NCBI RefSeq assembly: GCF_014636275.1
Contig: NZ_BMEB01000001.1
Location: 558,001-622,000, forward strand
Length of the DNA stretch: 64,000 bases
Reading direction: 5' to 3'
Source of the DNA: Cellulomonas carbonis
GTDB lineage: Bacteria; Actinomycetota; Actinomycetes; Actinomycetales; Cellulomonadaceae
Shown here: positions 9,131 to 17,070 of the stretch, piece by piece
Layout: each line of letters starts with the position of its first letter
How positions within the stretch are numbered: the first letter of the stretch is position 1
Translations under genes and position numbers: made by a program
The notes under the pieces: model-generated
Databases searched by the model: none
The model's input: only the letters and a program-made list of their open reading frames with translations
Told to the model about the DNA's origin: nothing

Positions 9131-10585
9131 GTGCCACCAGCAGCAGCACGACCCGGAGCGCGGTACGCGCGAGGACGGGGCAGAGGGAGGCCGACCGTAC
9201 CGGTGGGCCTCCTCCTCATGACCCTCCTGACGCTGGTCATCGGAGCGTCCCCCGCCTCGGCGGCGACGGAGGTCTGCCAGCCGGACCCGCAGACGGCGTG
9301 CCTCGGCGGCACCATCCGCACCTCGGCGGGCGAGCCCGCCGTGGGTGTCGAGCTCGACGTCGCGGGTCCCGAGCAGGTCGCCGCCGTGACCGGTGACGAC
9401 GGCCGCTGGTCCGCACGCCTGACGGCCGCCGGTGACTACGTCGTGACGCTCGACGAGTCCACGCTGCCCGCCGGGGAGACGCTCCGCGACCCCGCGGCGA
9501 ACCCGAGGACGGTGTCCGTCGTGCTGGGCTCGTCCGCGGGAGCGCTGTTCCCGCTGGGGCAGCCGACCGCCGGCGGCGGTGGGGGCGGCACCGACGGCGA
9601 GGGGGACGACGGGGCGACGGCCCCGCCCGCGACCGGCGGCGAGGGAGGCGGCGAGCCCGGGCTGGACACCGCGCCCGCCGGGTCGTCGGCCGGCGGCGGT
9701 TTCAGCTGGTCCCGGCTCGCGCAGCAGGCGAGCGCCGGAATCGTCTTCGGGACGCTCCTCGCGCTCGCGTCGGTCGGCCTGTCCCTGATCTTCGGGACGA
9801 CCGGCCTGAGCAACTTCGCCCACGGCGAGATGGTCACGCTCGGCGGCATCGCGGCCTACGTCTTCGCCCGCACGGCGGACCTGCCCCTGCTCGTCGCGGG
9901 CGCGCTCGCGGTCGTCGTGGGCGCCGCCGCCGGCTGGGCCCAGGACGCCGGGATCTGGAAGCCGCTGCGCCGCAAGAGGGTCGGCCTGACCCAGCAGCTC
10001 ATCGTGACCATCGGGCTCGCGATCACGCTGCAGTACGTGTTCCAGTTCTTCTTCGGCGGCAGCTCGCTGCGCATCGTCGTCGCGAACCCGCCCACCGTGC
10101 GGCTGGGTCCGGTCCTCATCACCCAGCAGTCGCTCATCTCCCTCGCGATCGCGCTCGTGGTGCTCGGCGCGGTCTCGTACTTCCTGCTCGGGACGCGCGT
10201 GGGTCGCGCGACACGCGCTGTCTCCGACAACCCAGCGCTCGCCGCGGCGTCCGGCATCGGCGTCGACCGGATCATCCGCCTCGTGTGGACGGTCGGCGGC
10301 GCGCTCGCCGCGCTCGGCGGCGTGCTCATGGGCCTGTACCTGAACGCCACGGCCTGGAACATGGGCGCGACCATCCTGCTGCTGATGTTCGCCGCCGTGA
10401 CGCTCGGCGGGCTCGGCACCGCGTTCGGGGCCCTGGTCGGCTCGCTCGTCATCGGGCTCGTCGTCGAGCTCTCGAACCTCGTCATCCCGTCGGACATGCG
10501 TTACGCGGGAGCCCTCGTCATCCTCATCCTCGTGCTGCTGCTGAGGCCCCAGGGCATCCTCGGCCGCGCCGAGCGGATCGGATAG
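9131..10585 (+). CDS. livH: Branched-chain amino-acid ABC permease (LivH) with signal peptide and extracellular domain
   Basis: Membrane permease of a LIV-type importer, 484 residues from GTG 9131, which has a GGAGG 7 nt upstream. Residues 1-44 form a long signal sequence ending PASA; 45-144 form a small beta-rich extracellular domain (CLGGTIRTSAGEPAVGVELD, TGDDGRWSARL, GDYVVTL) resembling carboxypeptidase-regulatory/transthyretin-like repeats, with two Cys 8 apart; 145-190 is a Gly/Asp/Pro linker; 195-484 is the LivH core (LSLIFGTTGLSNFAHGEM, LVILILVLLLRPQGILGR). Ordinary LivH is only about 290-300 residues and lacks the first 190. First gene of livHMGF. Confidence 0.9.
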   Translation: MPPAAARPGARYARGRGRGRPTVPVGLLLMTLLTLVIGASPASAATEVCQPDPQTACLGGTIRTSAGEPAVGVELDVAGPEQVAAVTGDDGRWSARLTAAGDYVVTLDESTLPAGETLRDPAANPRTVSVVLGSSAGALFPLGQPTAGGGGGGTDGEGDDGATAPPATGGEGGGEPGLDTAPAGSSAGGGFSWSRLAQQASAGIVFGTLLALASVGLSLIFGTTGLSNFAHGEMVTLGGIAAYVFARTADLPLLVAGALAVVVGAAAGWAQDAGIWKPLRRKRVGLTQQLIVTIGLAITLQYVFQFFFGGSSLRIVVANPPTVRLGPVLITQQSLISLAIALVVLGAVSYFLLGTRVGRATRAVSDNPALAAASGIGVDRIIRLVWTVGGALAALGGVLMGLYLNATAWNMGATILLLMFAAVTLGGLGTAFGALVGSLVIGLVVELSNLVIPSDMRYAGALVILILVLLLRPQGILGRAERIG

Positions 10586-10594
10586 GTGGAAGCC

Positions 10595-11581
10595 ATGGAC
10601 TGGCCACGCATCCTCACCGTCGTCGCGGGAGAGCTCTTCGCCCCCACCACCGCCGCCTACGCGCTCGCCGCGATCGGCCTCAACGTCCACTTCGGCCTGA
10701 CCGGCCTGCTCAACTTCGGCCAGGCGGGCTTCATGCTGCTCGGTGCGTACGGGTTCGCGATCTCGACCATCGCCGGGTTCCCGATCTGGGCGGCGCTGCT
10801 CGTCGCGGTCGCCTGCTCGACCGTCTTCGCGCTGGTCCTCGGCATCCCGACGCTCAAGCTGCGCGGGGACTACCTCGCGATCGTGACGATCGCCGCCGCC
10901 GAGATCGTGCGCATCGTCGGCCGGTCGACCGCGCTCACGGACCTCACGGGCGCCTCGTCGGGCCTGCGCGGCGACAGCTACAAGGAGACGTTCCAGGCGC
11001 TGTCGCCGTTCGACGACGGCACGACGACGCTCGGACCGTTCACGTACTCGAACAACGCGTCCAACAGCTGGTGGATCCGGATCGCCGCGTGGGTGGTCGT
11101 CGTGCTCGCGTGCCTGCTCGTCTGGCGCCTCATGCGCAGCCCGTGGGGCCGCGTGCTCAAGGGGATCCGCGAGGACGAGGACGCCGTCCGCTCGCTCGGC
11201 AAGAACGTCTACGCGTACAAGATGCAGGCACTCGTGCTCGGTGGCGTGATCGGCTCGGTCGCGGGTGTCTTCTACGTGCTGCCACGCGCGGTCCAACCGG
11301 ACTCGATGGGTCGCCCGATGACGTTCTGGATCTGGACGATCCTGCTCCTCGGCGGCGCCGCGACGGTGTTCGGACCCGTGCTGGGTTCGATGCTCTTCTG
11401 GACCGTCCTCATGCTGATCAAGACGGTCGGCCGCGAGGTCATCCCGAACACCATCATGACCAACGCCCAGATCGAGCAGTTCGGCTGGATCGTGGTGGGC
11501 GTGACGCTGATGCTCCTGGTGATCTTCCGACCGCAAGGCATCCTCGGCGACAAGAAGGAGCTGGCGATCGATGTCCGCTGA
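10595..11581 (+). CDS. livM: Branched-chain amino-acid ABC permease (LivM)
   Basis: Second permease of the LIV importer, 328 residues. It carries the LivM signature AAIGLNVHFGLTGLLNFGQAGFMLLG at the N-terminus (only part of it diagnostic: GLTGLLNFGQAGF), the cytoplasmic coupling loop GRVLKGIREDEDAVRSLGKN and the C-terminal IFRPQGILGDKKE. ATG 10595 is chosen over in-frame GTG 10586 because AGGTGGA lies 4-10 nt upstream. Begins 9 bp after livH; its end overlaps livG by 11 bp. Confidence 0.93.
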   Translation: MDWPRILTVVAGELFAPTTAAYALAAIGLNVHFGLTGLLNFGQAGFMLLGAYGFAISTIAGFPIWAALLVAVACSTVFALVLGIPTLKLRGDYLAIVTIAAAEIVRIVGRSTALTDLTGASSGLRGDSYKETFQALSPFDDGTTTLGPFTYSNNASNSWWIRIAAWVVVVLACLLVWRLMRSPWGRVLKGIREDEDAVRSLGKNVYAYKMQALVLGGVIGSVAGVFYVLPRAVQPDSMGRPMTFWIWTILLLGGAATVFGPVLGSMLFWTVLMLIKTVGREVIPNTIMTNAQIEQFGWIVVGVTLMLLVIFRPQGILGDKKELAIDVR

Positions 11582-12506
11582 GACCCTGAGCGCCGCGCTG
11601 GCGGACGTCCCCCGGAGCCCCGGGGCGCCCAAGCCGGACCCGATCCTCGTGGCGGACTCCGTGACCCGACGGTTCGGCGGGATGACCGCCGTGGACGTCG
11701 AGCACATCGAGATCCAGCGGGGTGCGATCACCGCGCTGATCGGGCCGAACGGGGCCGGCAAGACGACCCTGTTCAACCTGCTGACCGGCTTCGACCAGCC
11801 CAACACGGGCACGTGGACGTTCGAGGGCCGGTCGCTCGCGGGGGTCCCGGCGGCCAGGGTCGCCCGCTCCGGGATGGTGCGGACGTTCCAGCTGACCAAG
11901 GCCCTCAACCGGATGACGGTCATGGAGAACATGCGCCTGGGCGGCGCGCGGCAGCCCGGCGAGAACCTCGGGCGCGCCCTGCTGCCGCCGCTGTGGCGGT
12001 CGCGCGAGCGCGAGATCACCGAGAAGGCCGAGCACCTCCTCGAGCGCTTCAAGCTCCTCGAGAAGAAGGGCGACTTCGCGGGGAGCCTGTCGGGCGGTCA
12101 GCGCAAGCTCCTCGAGATGGCCCGGGCGCTCATGAGCGACCCCACCATGGTCATGCTCGACGAGCCCATGGCCGGCGTGAACCCCGCGCTCACGCAGTCC
12201 CTCCTCGGTCACATCCAGTCGCTGCGCGACGACGGCACGACGGTGCTCTTCGTCGAGCACGACATGCACATGGTCCGGCACATCTCCGACTGGGTCGCCG
12301 TGATGGCCGAGGGGCGCCTCGTCGCCGAGGGCCCGCCGTCGACCGTCATGGCCGACCAGGCCGTCGTCGACGCCTACCTGGGAGCGCACCACGACACGGA
12401 CCTCGGTGACGACAGCCTCCTCGAGGACGAGGCCGTCACCCGACAGCTCGAGGCCGAGGCCCAGGCCGAGGACACCGAGCGCGCCCACGAGAAGGAGCAG
12501 CCATGA
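11571..12506 (+). CDS. livG: Branched-chain amino-acid ABC ATP-binding protein (LivG)
   Basis: Cytoplasmic ATPase of the LIV importer, 311 residues. Walker A GPNGAGKTT near residue 64, Q-loop region VRTFQLTKAL, signature LSGGQRKLLE, Walker B MVMLDEPMAGVNP and an H-loop in LFVEHDMHMV. The last 45 residues form an acidic Glu/Asp/Ala tail after the usual LivG end (VVDAYLGA), longer than in the enterobacterial protein. Starts inside the 3' end of livM and overlaps livF by 4 bp, consistent with coupled translation. Confidence 0.94.
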   Translation: MSAETLSAALADVPRSPGAPKPDPILVADSVTRRFGGMTAVDVEHIEIQRGAITALIGPNGAGKTTLFNLLTGFDQPNTGTWTFEGRSLAGVPAARVARSGMVRTFQLTKALNRMTVMENMRLGGARQPGENLGRALLPPLWRSREREITEKAEHLLERFKLLEKKGDFAGSLSGGQRKLLEMARALMSDPTMVMLDEPMAGVNPALTQSLLGHIQSLRDDGTTVLFVEHDMHMVRHISDWVAVMAEGRLVAEGPPSTVMADQAVVDAYLGAHHDTDLGDDSLLEDEAVTRQLEAEAQAEDTERAHEKEQP

Positions 12507-13300
12507 CCGCCCCCGCCGGCGTCCCGGACGGCGCCCCCGACCGCGGTGAGCCGCTGCTGCGCGCCGCCGACCTCGTCGCCGGGTACCTGCCTGGCGTCAA
12601 CATCCTCAACGGCTGCGACCTCGACCTGTACCCGGGCGAGCTCATCGGGATCATCGGACCCAACGGTGCGGGCAAGTCGACGCTGCTCAAGGCGCTGTTC
12701 GGGCTCGTCACGATCCGCAGCGGCTCGGTGACCCTGGGCGGCGAGACGATCACGAACCTGCGGGCGGACGCCCTGGTCCACCGCGGGGTGGGCTTCGTCC
12801 CCCAGAACAACAACGTCTTCCCGTCGCTGACGATCGAGGAGAACCTCCAGATGGGCGCGTTCCAGCGCCCGCGCGCGTTCGCGCAGCGGTTCGACGCGAT
12901 CGTCGACCTGTTCCCGACCCTCGGGGACCGGCGCAAGCAGCGCGCCGGGTCGTTGTCGGGCGGCGAGCGGCAGATGGTCGCCATGGCGCGCGCGCTCATG
13001 ATGGAACCGTCGGTGCTGCTGCTCGACGAGCCGTCCGCGGGCCTGTCCCCCGTGCGTCAGGACGAGACGTTCCTGCGTACGCGACGGATCAACAAGACGG
13101 GCGTGTCGATCATCATGGTCGAGCAGAACGCCCGTCGCTGCCTCCAGATCTGCGACCGCGGCTACGTCCTGGACCAGGGCCGCAACGCGTACACGGCCAC
13201 GGGCCGGGAGCTGATGAACGACCCGAAGGTCATCGAGCTCTACCTCGGGACGCTCGCGACCGACGTCGAGGACGCCGAGCGGAGCGGCAAGCCCGCCTGA
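12503..13300 (+). CDS. livF: Branched-chain amino-acid ABC ATP-binding protein (LivF)
   Basis: Second ATPase of the LIV importer, 265 residues. Walker A GPNGAGKST, Q-loop region GFVPQNNNVFPSLTIEENL, signature LSGGERQMVAMARAL, Walker B LLLDEPSAGLSP and H-loop-like MVEQNARRCLQ (Gln in place of His, normal for LivF). The LivF hallmark YLGT occurs near the C-terminus. Overlaps livG by ATGA at 12503. Last gene of the plus-strand liv operon, followed at once by a strong hairpin. Confidence 0.94.
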   Translation: MTAPAGVPDGAPDRGEPLLRAADLVAGYLPGVNILNGCDLDLYPGELIGIIGPNGAGKSTLLKALFGLVTIRSGSVTLGGETITNLRADALVHRGVGFVPQNNNVFPSLTIEENLQMGAFQRPRAFAQRFDAIVDLFPTLGDRRKQRAGSLSGGERQMVAMARALMMEPSVLLLDEPSAGLSPVRQDETFLRTRRINKTGVSIIMVEQNARRCLQICDRGYVLDQGRNAYTATGRELMNDPKVIELYLGTLATDVEDAERSGKPA

Positions 13301-13306
13301 GCACGC

Positions 13307-13344
13307 GACGAGGGGCCCGGACCGCACGGTCCGGGCCCCTCGTC
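13307..13344 (+). terminator. Perfect 17-bp hairpin downstream of livF
   Basis: GACGAGGGGCCCGGACC and its exact complement around a 4-nt loop GCAC, beginning 6 nt after the livF stop. There is no U-tract, which is usual in very GC-rich actinobacteria. The symmetric stem could also stop transcription coming from livK on the other strand. Confidence 0.75.
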
Positions 13345-13408
13345 ATGGGCGCCCGTCGGTCGGCAGCCGTCCCGTCCCGGGCGCCCACCGTCGTGGGCGA
13401 ATCACGGA

Positions 13409-13445
13409 CGAGGGCCCGGCCGGGTCGTCCCCGGCCGGGCCCTCG
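13409..13445 (-). terminator. Perfect 16-bp hairpin downstream of livK
   Basis: CGAGGGCCCGGCCGGG and its exact complement around a 5-nt loop, 30 nt beyond the livK stop on the minus strand. With the preceding hairpin it isolates the two convergent transcripts. Confidence 0.72.
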
Positions 13446-13474
13446 CCCGATCGATCAGCCGCGAGCCGTCGAGG

Positions 13475-14758
13475 TCACTCGACCTCGCCGAACTCCGCCT
13501 TGACCCAGGTGTACTTGTTCTCGGCGTCGTAGCGGTAGATCCCGACGAACGCCGACGACGGGTCGTTCTGCTCGTTGAACGGCCCGGCACCCGAGACGGC
13601 CTGGTACGCGATGTCCTCGCCGTCCTCGAGCAGCGCCGCGCACTCCTCGAAGCCCGTGCACTCGGTCCCGCCCTCGGCGCCCGAGACGGCCGCCATGTTC
13701 TCCTGGATGGTGGGGCCGTCCGTGGCACCGCCGCGCACGGCCGCGAGGGCCGCGAGCATCACGGCGTCGTACGACTCGGCCGCGTAGGAGAAGTCCTTGA
13801 GCGACCCGTCGACCTCGAGCAGCCGCGCCTGGAAGTCCTCGTCGGGGAACGCACCAGGGAGGGTGCCCTGCGCGCCCTCGAGCGTGCCCGGCTCGAAGAC
13901 CTCGCTGTAGTCGGACAGGTTGCCGTCCGTGAAGTACAGCTTGGACGTGTCGAAGCCGGCCGACGCGAGCGCCGGGACGATGAGCTTCGACTGGTCGAAC
14001 GCGATGACGACGATGGCGTCCGGGCTGGTCGCGAGCGCCTCCGTCACGACGGACGGGATGACGTCGTCGGACGCGGGGTCGAACTCCTCACCCGGGTTCC
14101 CGTAGACGACCGTCCCGCCTGCCGCCTCGATGGTCTCCTTGGCGACGTCGCGCAGCGTGATGCCGTAGTCGTCGTTGAAGACGATGAACGCGACGTTGGC
14201 GTGCCCGTCGTTGACGACGAGGTTGCCCAGGGCCGAGCCCTGCACGACGTCGGACGGGGCCGTGCGGAAGTAGAACGGCGAGTAGCCGCTGAGCTTGGTC
14301 GCGGTGTTGGCCGGCGAGATCTGCACGATCTCGGCGTTGGTGATGTCGTCGACGACGTTGAGCGTCACCGAGGACGACGCGGCACCGACGATCACCTGCG
14401 CGTTGCGGCTGATGAGGTCCGTCACCGACTGGGTCGCGACCTCGGCGTTGTCCGCGTCCGAGGAGTCCGTGTGGACGATCTCGACCTCGGAGCCGAGCAC
14501 GCCGCCCGCAGCGTTGATCTCCTCGATCGCCAGGTCGACGCCCGCGATCTCGGGCGGGCCGAGGAAGGCGAGGGAGCCGGTCTGGGGCAGGAGCGAGCCG
14601 ACGACGAGCGGGGTGGCCTCGCCGCCGCCGGAGGACGAGCCGCCGTCGGCCTCGTCGTCGTCGCCGCCCTCCTCGCCGCCGCCGCCGCAGGCGGCCAGGA
14701 CCAGGGCGACGGCACCGGCGAGCGCTGCTGCCCGGGCCGTGTGGGTGGATCTCTTCAT
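13475..14758 (-). CDS. livK: Branched-chain amino-acid binding lipoprotein (LivK)
   Basis: Extracellular ligand-binding protein for the LIV importer, 427 residues, predicted lipoprotein: signal peptide with lipobox LAAC (Cys24), then a Gly/Asp/Glu/Ser linker, then a Peripla_BP_6 fold (PLVVGSLLPQTGSLAFLGPP, AIEEINAAGGVLG, VIVGAASSSVTLNV, and C-terminal FVGIYRYDAENKY). ATG 14758 has GAGGGG about 9 nt upstream; upstream in-frame codons belong to non-coding sequence. Unlike in most liv loci it is convergent with livHMGF rather than cotranscribed, so receptor and transporter can be set at different levels. Confidence 0.93.
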   Translation of the reverse strand: MKRSTHTARAAALAGAVALVLAACGGGGEEGGDDDEADGGSSSGGGEATPLVVGSLLPQTGSLAFLGPPEIAGVDLAIEEINAAGGVLGSEVEIVHTDSSDADNAEVATQSVTDLISRNAQVIVGAASSSVTLNVVDDITNAEIVQISPANTATKLSGYSPFYFRTAPSDVVQGSALGNLVVNDGHANVAFIVFNDDYGITLRDVAKETIEAAGGTVVYGNPGEEFDPASDDVIPSVVTEALATSPDAIVVIAFDQSKLIVPALASAGFDTSKLYFTDGNLSDYSEVFEPGTLEGAQGTLPGAFPDEDFQARLLEVDGSLKDFSYAAESYDAVMLAALAAVRGGATDGPTIQENMAAVSGAEGGTECTGFEECAALLEDGEDIAYQAVSGAGPFNEQNDPSSAFVGIYRYDAENKYTWVKAEFGEVE

Positions 14759-14972
14759 GTGTGACACCCCTCGTGTGCACGCGGTCTCCGACGACGGGGT
14801 GTGGCCCGTCCTCGGACTGTGTGCCGGAAAGGTACCCCCGATGTGTATCCGGTTGGTGAAATCCGCCGTAGCAGGGCCCGTCGTTGCCGAGTTGTGACGT
14901 AGGTCCCACATGCTGGGCAACGATTCGCGCGCTCGGAGCGCCCCGGGACGACGGTTCCCGTCGCGGGACGAC

Positions 14973-15003
14973 GACGCCCCCGACGAGAACCGTCGGGGGC
15001 GTC
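14973..15003 (-). terminator. Perfect 13-bp hairpin downstream of the ANTAR regulator
   Basis: GACGCCCCCGACG, 5-nt loop, CGTCGGGGGCGTC, lying 13 nt past the regulator stop on the minus strand. It separates the regulator transcript from the livK promoter region (14759-14970), in which I see no convincing -35/-10 pair. Confidence 0.72.
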
Positions 15004-15016
15004 CGGCCGAGCGTCG

Positions 15017-15688
15017 TCAGTCGGCGGAGCCGACCTGCTCGATCACGGCGTCGGCGACCTCGCGCATCGTCAGCCGGCGGTCCATCGACGTCTTCTGGAT
15101 CCAGCGGAAGGCGTCGGGCTCGGTGAGGCCCATCTTCGTCATGAGCAGGCCCTTGGCGCGGTCCACGCGCTTGCGGGTCTCGAAGCGCTCGGCGAGGTCC
15201 GCGACCTCCGACTCGAGCGCGGTGATCTGCTTGTAGCGGGAGATCGCGATCTCGACCGCGGGCAGCAGGTCGGCGGGCGTGAACGGCTTGACGACGTAGG
15301 CCATCGCTCCCGCGTCGCGCGCGCGCTCGACGAGCTCGGTCTGCGAGAACGCGGTCAGCAGCACGACCGGCGCCGCGTGCTCCTTGCCGATCTTCTCGGC
15401 CGCCGTGATGCCGTCCATCACGGGCATCTTCACGTCCATCACGACGACGTCGGGCCGCAGCTCGACCGCCAGCCGGACGGCGGACTCGCCGTCCCCGGCC
15501 TCACCGACGATGTCGAAGCCGGCCTCGCGGAGCGACTCGACGACGTCCATGCGGATGAGTGCCTCGTCCTCGACGACGACCGCGCGACGCCCGGCCCGGA
15601 CCGGCGCCTCCTCGGCGGCGTCGGACGGCGCGATGTCCTCGCCGGTGAGGTCGAGCGCGGGGTTCTGCGGGGCGTCGGCGTCTGTCAC
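15017..15688 (-). CDS. ANTAR-domain response regulator, PdtaR-like
   Basis: Two-component response regulator with an RNA-binding output, 223 residues from GTG 15688. A 30-residue Ala/Asp/Glu-rich leader precedes the receiver domain (AVVVEDEALIRMD, phospho-acceptor Asp85 in VVVMDVKMPVMDG, Lys in YVVKPF). After a short coiled linker (ITALESEVADLAERFETRK) comes an ANTAR domain (RAKGLLMTKMGLTEPDAFRWI, then RLTMREVADAVIE). ANTAR proteins bind dual hexaloop RNA hairpins and relieve transcription termination; the mycobacterial homologue is PdtaR (Rv1626), partner of kinase PdtaS. No kinase gene is adjacent. Monocistronic, with its own terminator. Confidence 0.92.
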   Translation of the reverse strand: MTDADAPQNPALDLTGEDIAPSDAAEEAPVRAGRRAVVVEDEALIRMDVVESLREAGFDIVGEAGDGESAVRLAVELRPDVVVMDVKMPVMDGITAAEKIGKEHAAPVVLLTAFSQTELVERARDAGAMAYVVKPFTPADLLPAVEIAISRYKQITALESEVADLAERFETRKRVDRAKGLLMTKMGLTEPDAFRWIQKTSMDRRLTMREVADAVIEQVGSAD

Positions 15689-15894
15689 GCGCGCCAGCCT
15701 AGTGCGACGAGAGCCCCGATGGCTCACGCGACGCTCCGGTCCCGAGCTTCCTCGGTGGCGGCCGCGACGCACCCCGGTCCCGGTCGACCTGGTGCGACGC
15801 CTCCCCGCCCGCCGCCGACCGCGGCCCGACCGGGAGCGCCGGGGCGCCACGCCGCAGGACTGCGCCCCCGACGTGCGCCCCGACGTGCGCCTCG

Positions 15895-15976
15895 TGCCCC
15901 CGGAGGGACTCGAACCCTCACGCCTCGCGGCACCCGGGTTTGAGCCGAGCGCGTCTGCCAGTTCCGCCACAGGGGC
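15895..15976 (-). tRNA. tRNA-Leu (anticodon CAA)
   Basis: An 82-nt class II tRNA without encoded CCA. The acceptor arms GCCCCTG/CGGGGGC pair with one G-U; the D-arm is GGAACTGGCAGAC-like; the anticodon stem CTCGG/CCGGG holds the loop CTCAAAC, giving anticodon CAA; a variable arm with its own short stem (GTGCCGCGAGGCGT region) marks tRNA-Leu; the T-arm is GAGGG-TTCGAGT-CCCTC. Discriminator base A at 15895. It reads UUG, a rare codon in such GC-rich genomes. Confidence 0.93.
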
Positions 15977-15994
15977 AACTGCGGTAGCTAGACC

Positions 15995-17050
15995 CTAGGG
16001 CACCGCTCGAGGCCCGGGTGCGTCCGCCGTGTCGACTCCCCGGGCCCCGGCCCCACGGGGGGCGGTCGCTGCGCCCGTGGGTCCCGGAGGGTAGGCCGAC
16101 CGGAGGCGCTCCCACTCGCCGCGGCGCAACGGCAGTACGCCGCCGTGCTTGGTGTCCGGCGGCATCCGGAACTCGTCCTCCGGGACGGGCTCCCAGCGAC
16201 CGGCGAGCAGGTCGGTCGTCCGGAAGCCGACGTACCCCTGCGGCCGCCGGCTGTACTGGTCGAGGAACAGGTACCAGACGTCGGCGTGGTGGTCCTTGAA
16301 GAGGATGGGCGCCTCGAGCCTGTCGTAGCGGTCGGCTCCGATCCGGGTCGCGACCGTGCGGTAGTCCGGCGAGAGGAGCGCCGGGCCGACCTCGTGGTGC
16401 ACGCGGTCCGAGCCGGGCTCGAGCGACTCCTGCTTGGAGACCCGGTGCACGAGCCCGTCCTGGACGAGGACCGTCGTGTCGATGACGTCGTCGCCGCGGT
16501 CCACGAGCACCTCCGGACGCCCGACGCGGCGGAAATCGGGCGTCCACGCCGCGAGGACCCGGCTGTAGGCGTCCCCACGGTGCTCGGGGTCGTCCGCCGC
16601 GTAGAGCTTGGACGACCAGAAGAGCAGGAACTCCCGACGGTCGGCGTCGTAGAGGGCCTCGGGAGCCCACGCCATGCCGGCCGTGGGCGGAGCCACCTCG
16701 AGCGTCCACGGCTGCGACCACTCGACGAGGTCCTCGGACCGCCACACGAGCACGTCGCGGCTCCCGTGCCGGGTCCAGGCGTCCCACCCGGCGTCGTCCC
16801 CGCCGTAGATGCGCAGGTCGGTCGCGACGAGGAAGAACTCGTCCCGGCCCCGCACGACGTACGGGTCACGGATCCCGGTGGTGCCCAGGACCGAGCGGAG
16901 CAGCGGCTCTCCCCCGTTGAGGCGGACCCACGAGCACGGGTCGTCCCCGTCGCTCAGCGAGAGGTACACCTGCTCCCCGTACCCCTCGGGGTCCTCGACG
17001 AAGTGCACGAGCAGGTACCCGAACGGCTCCTGCGACGCCGCGGACGACAC
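15995..17050 (-). CDS. Glycoside hydrolase family 43-like (beta-xylosidase / arabinofuranosidase)
   Basis: Predicted intracellular five-bladed beta-propeller glycosidase of 351 residues without signal peptide. Family-43-like marks: RDPYVVRGRDEFFLVATDL, with Asp62 as likely general base; WAPEALYDADRREFLLFW; and IDTTVLVQDG, with Asp191 as likely pKa modulator. Glu220 in HHEVGP is a candidate acid. GTG 17050 is chosen because AGGAG lies 9 nt upstream; GTG 17074, overlapping the GH51 stop by 4 bp, is the alternative. Last gene of the arabinoside operon; likely removes arabinose or xylose from imported oligosaccharides. The C-terminus ends in a Pro/Ala/Gly tail. Confidence 0.82.
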   Translation of the reverse strand: MSSAASQEPFGYLLVHFVEDPEGYGEQVYLSLSDGDDPCSWVRLNGGEPLLRSVLGTTGIRDPYVVRGRDEFFLVATDLRIYGGDDAGWDAWTRHGSRDVLVWRSEDLVEWSQPWTLEVAPPTAGMAWAPEALYDADRREFLLFWSSKLYAADDPEHRGDAYSRVLAAWTPDFRRVGRPEVLVDRGDDVIDTTVLVQDGLVHRVSKQESLEPGSDRVHHEVGPALLSPDYRTVATRIGADRYDRLEAPILFKDHHADVWYLFLDQYSRRPQGYVGFRTTDLLAGRWEPVPEDEFRMPPDTKHGGVLPLRRGEWERLRSAYPPGPTGAATAPRGAGARGVDTADAPGPRAVP

Positions 17051-17070
17051 CGTGGAGCGCTCCTGGCCCG

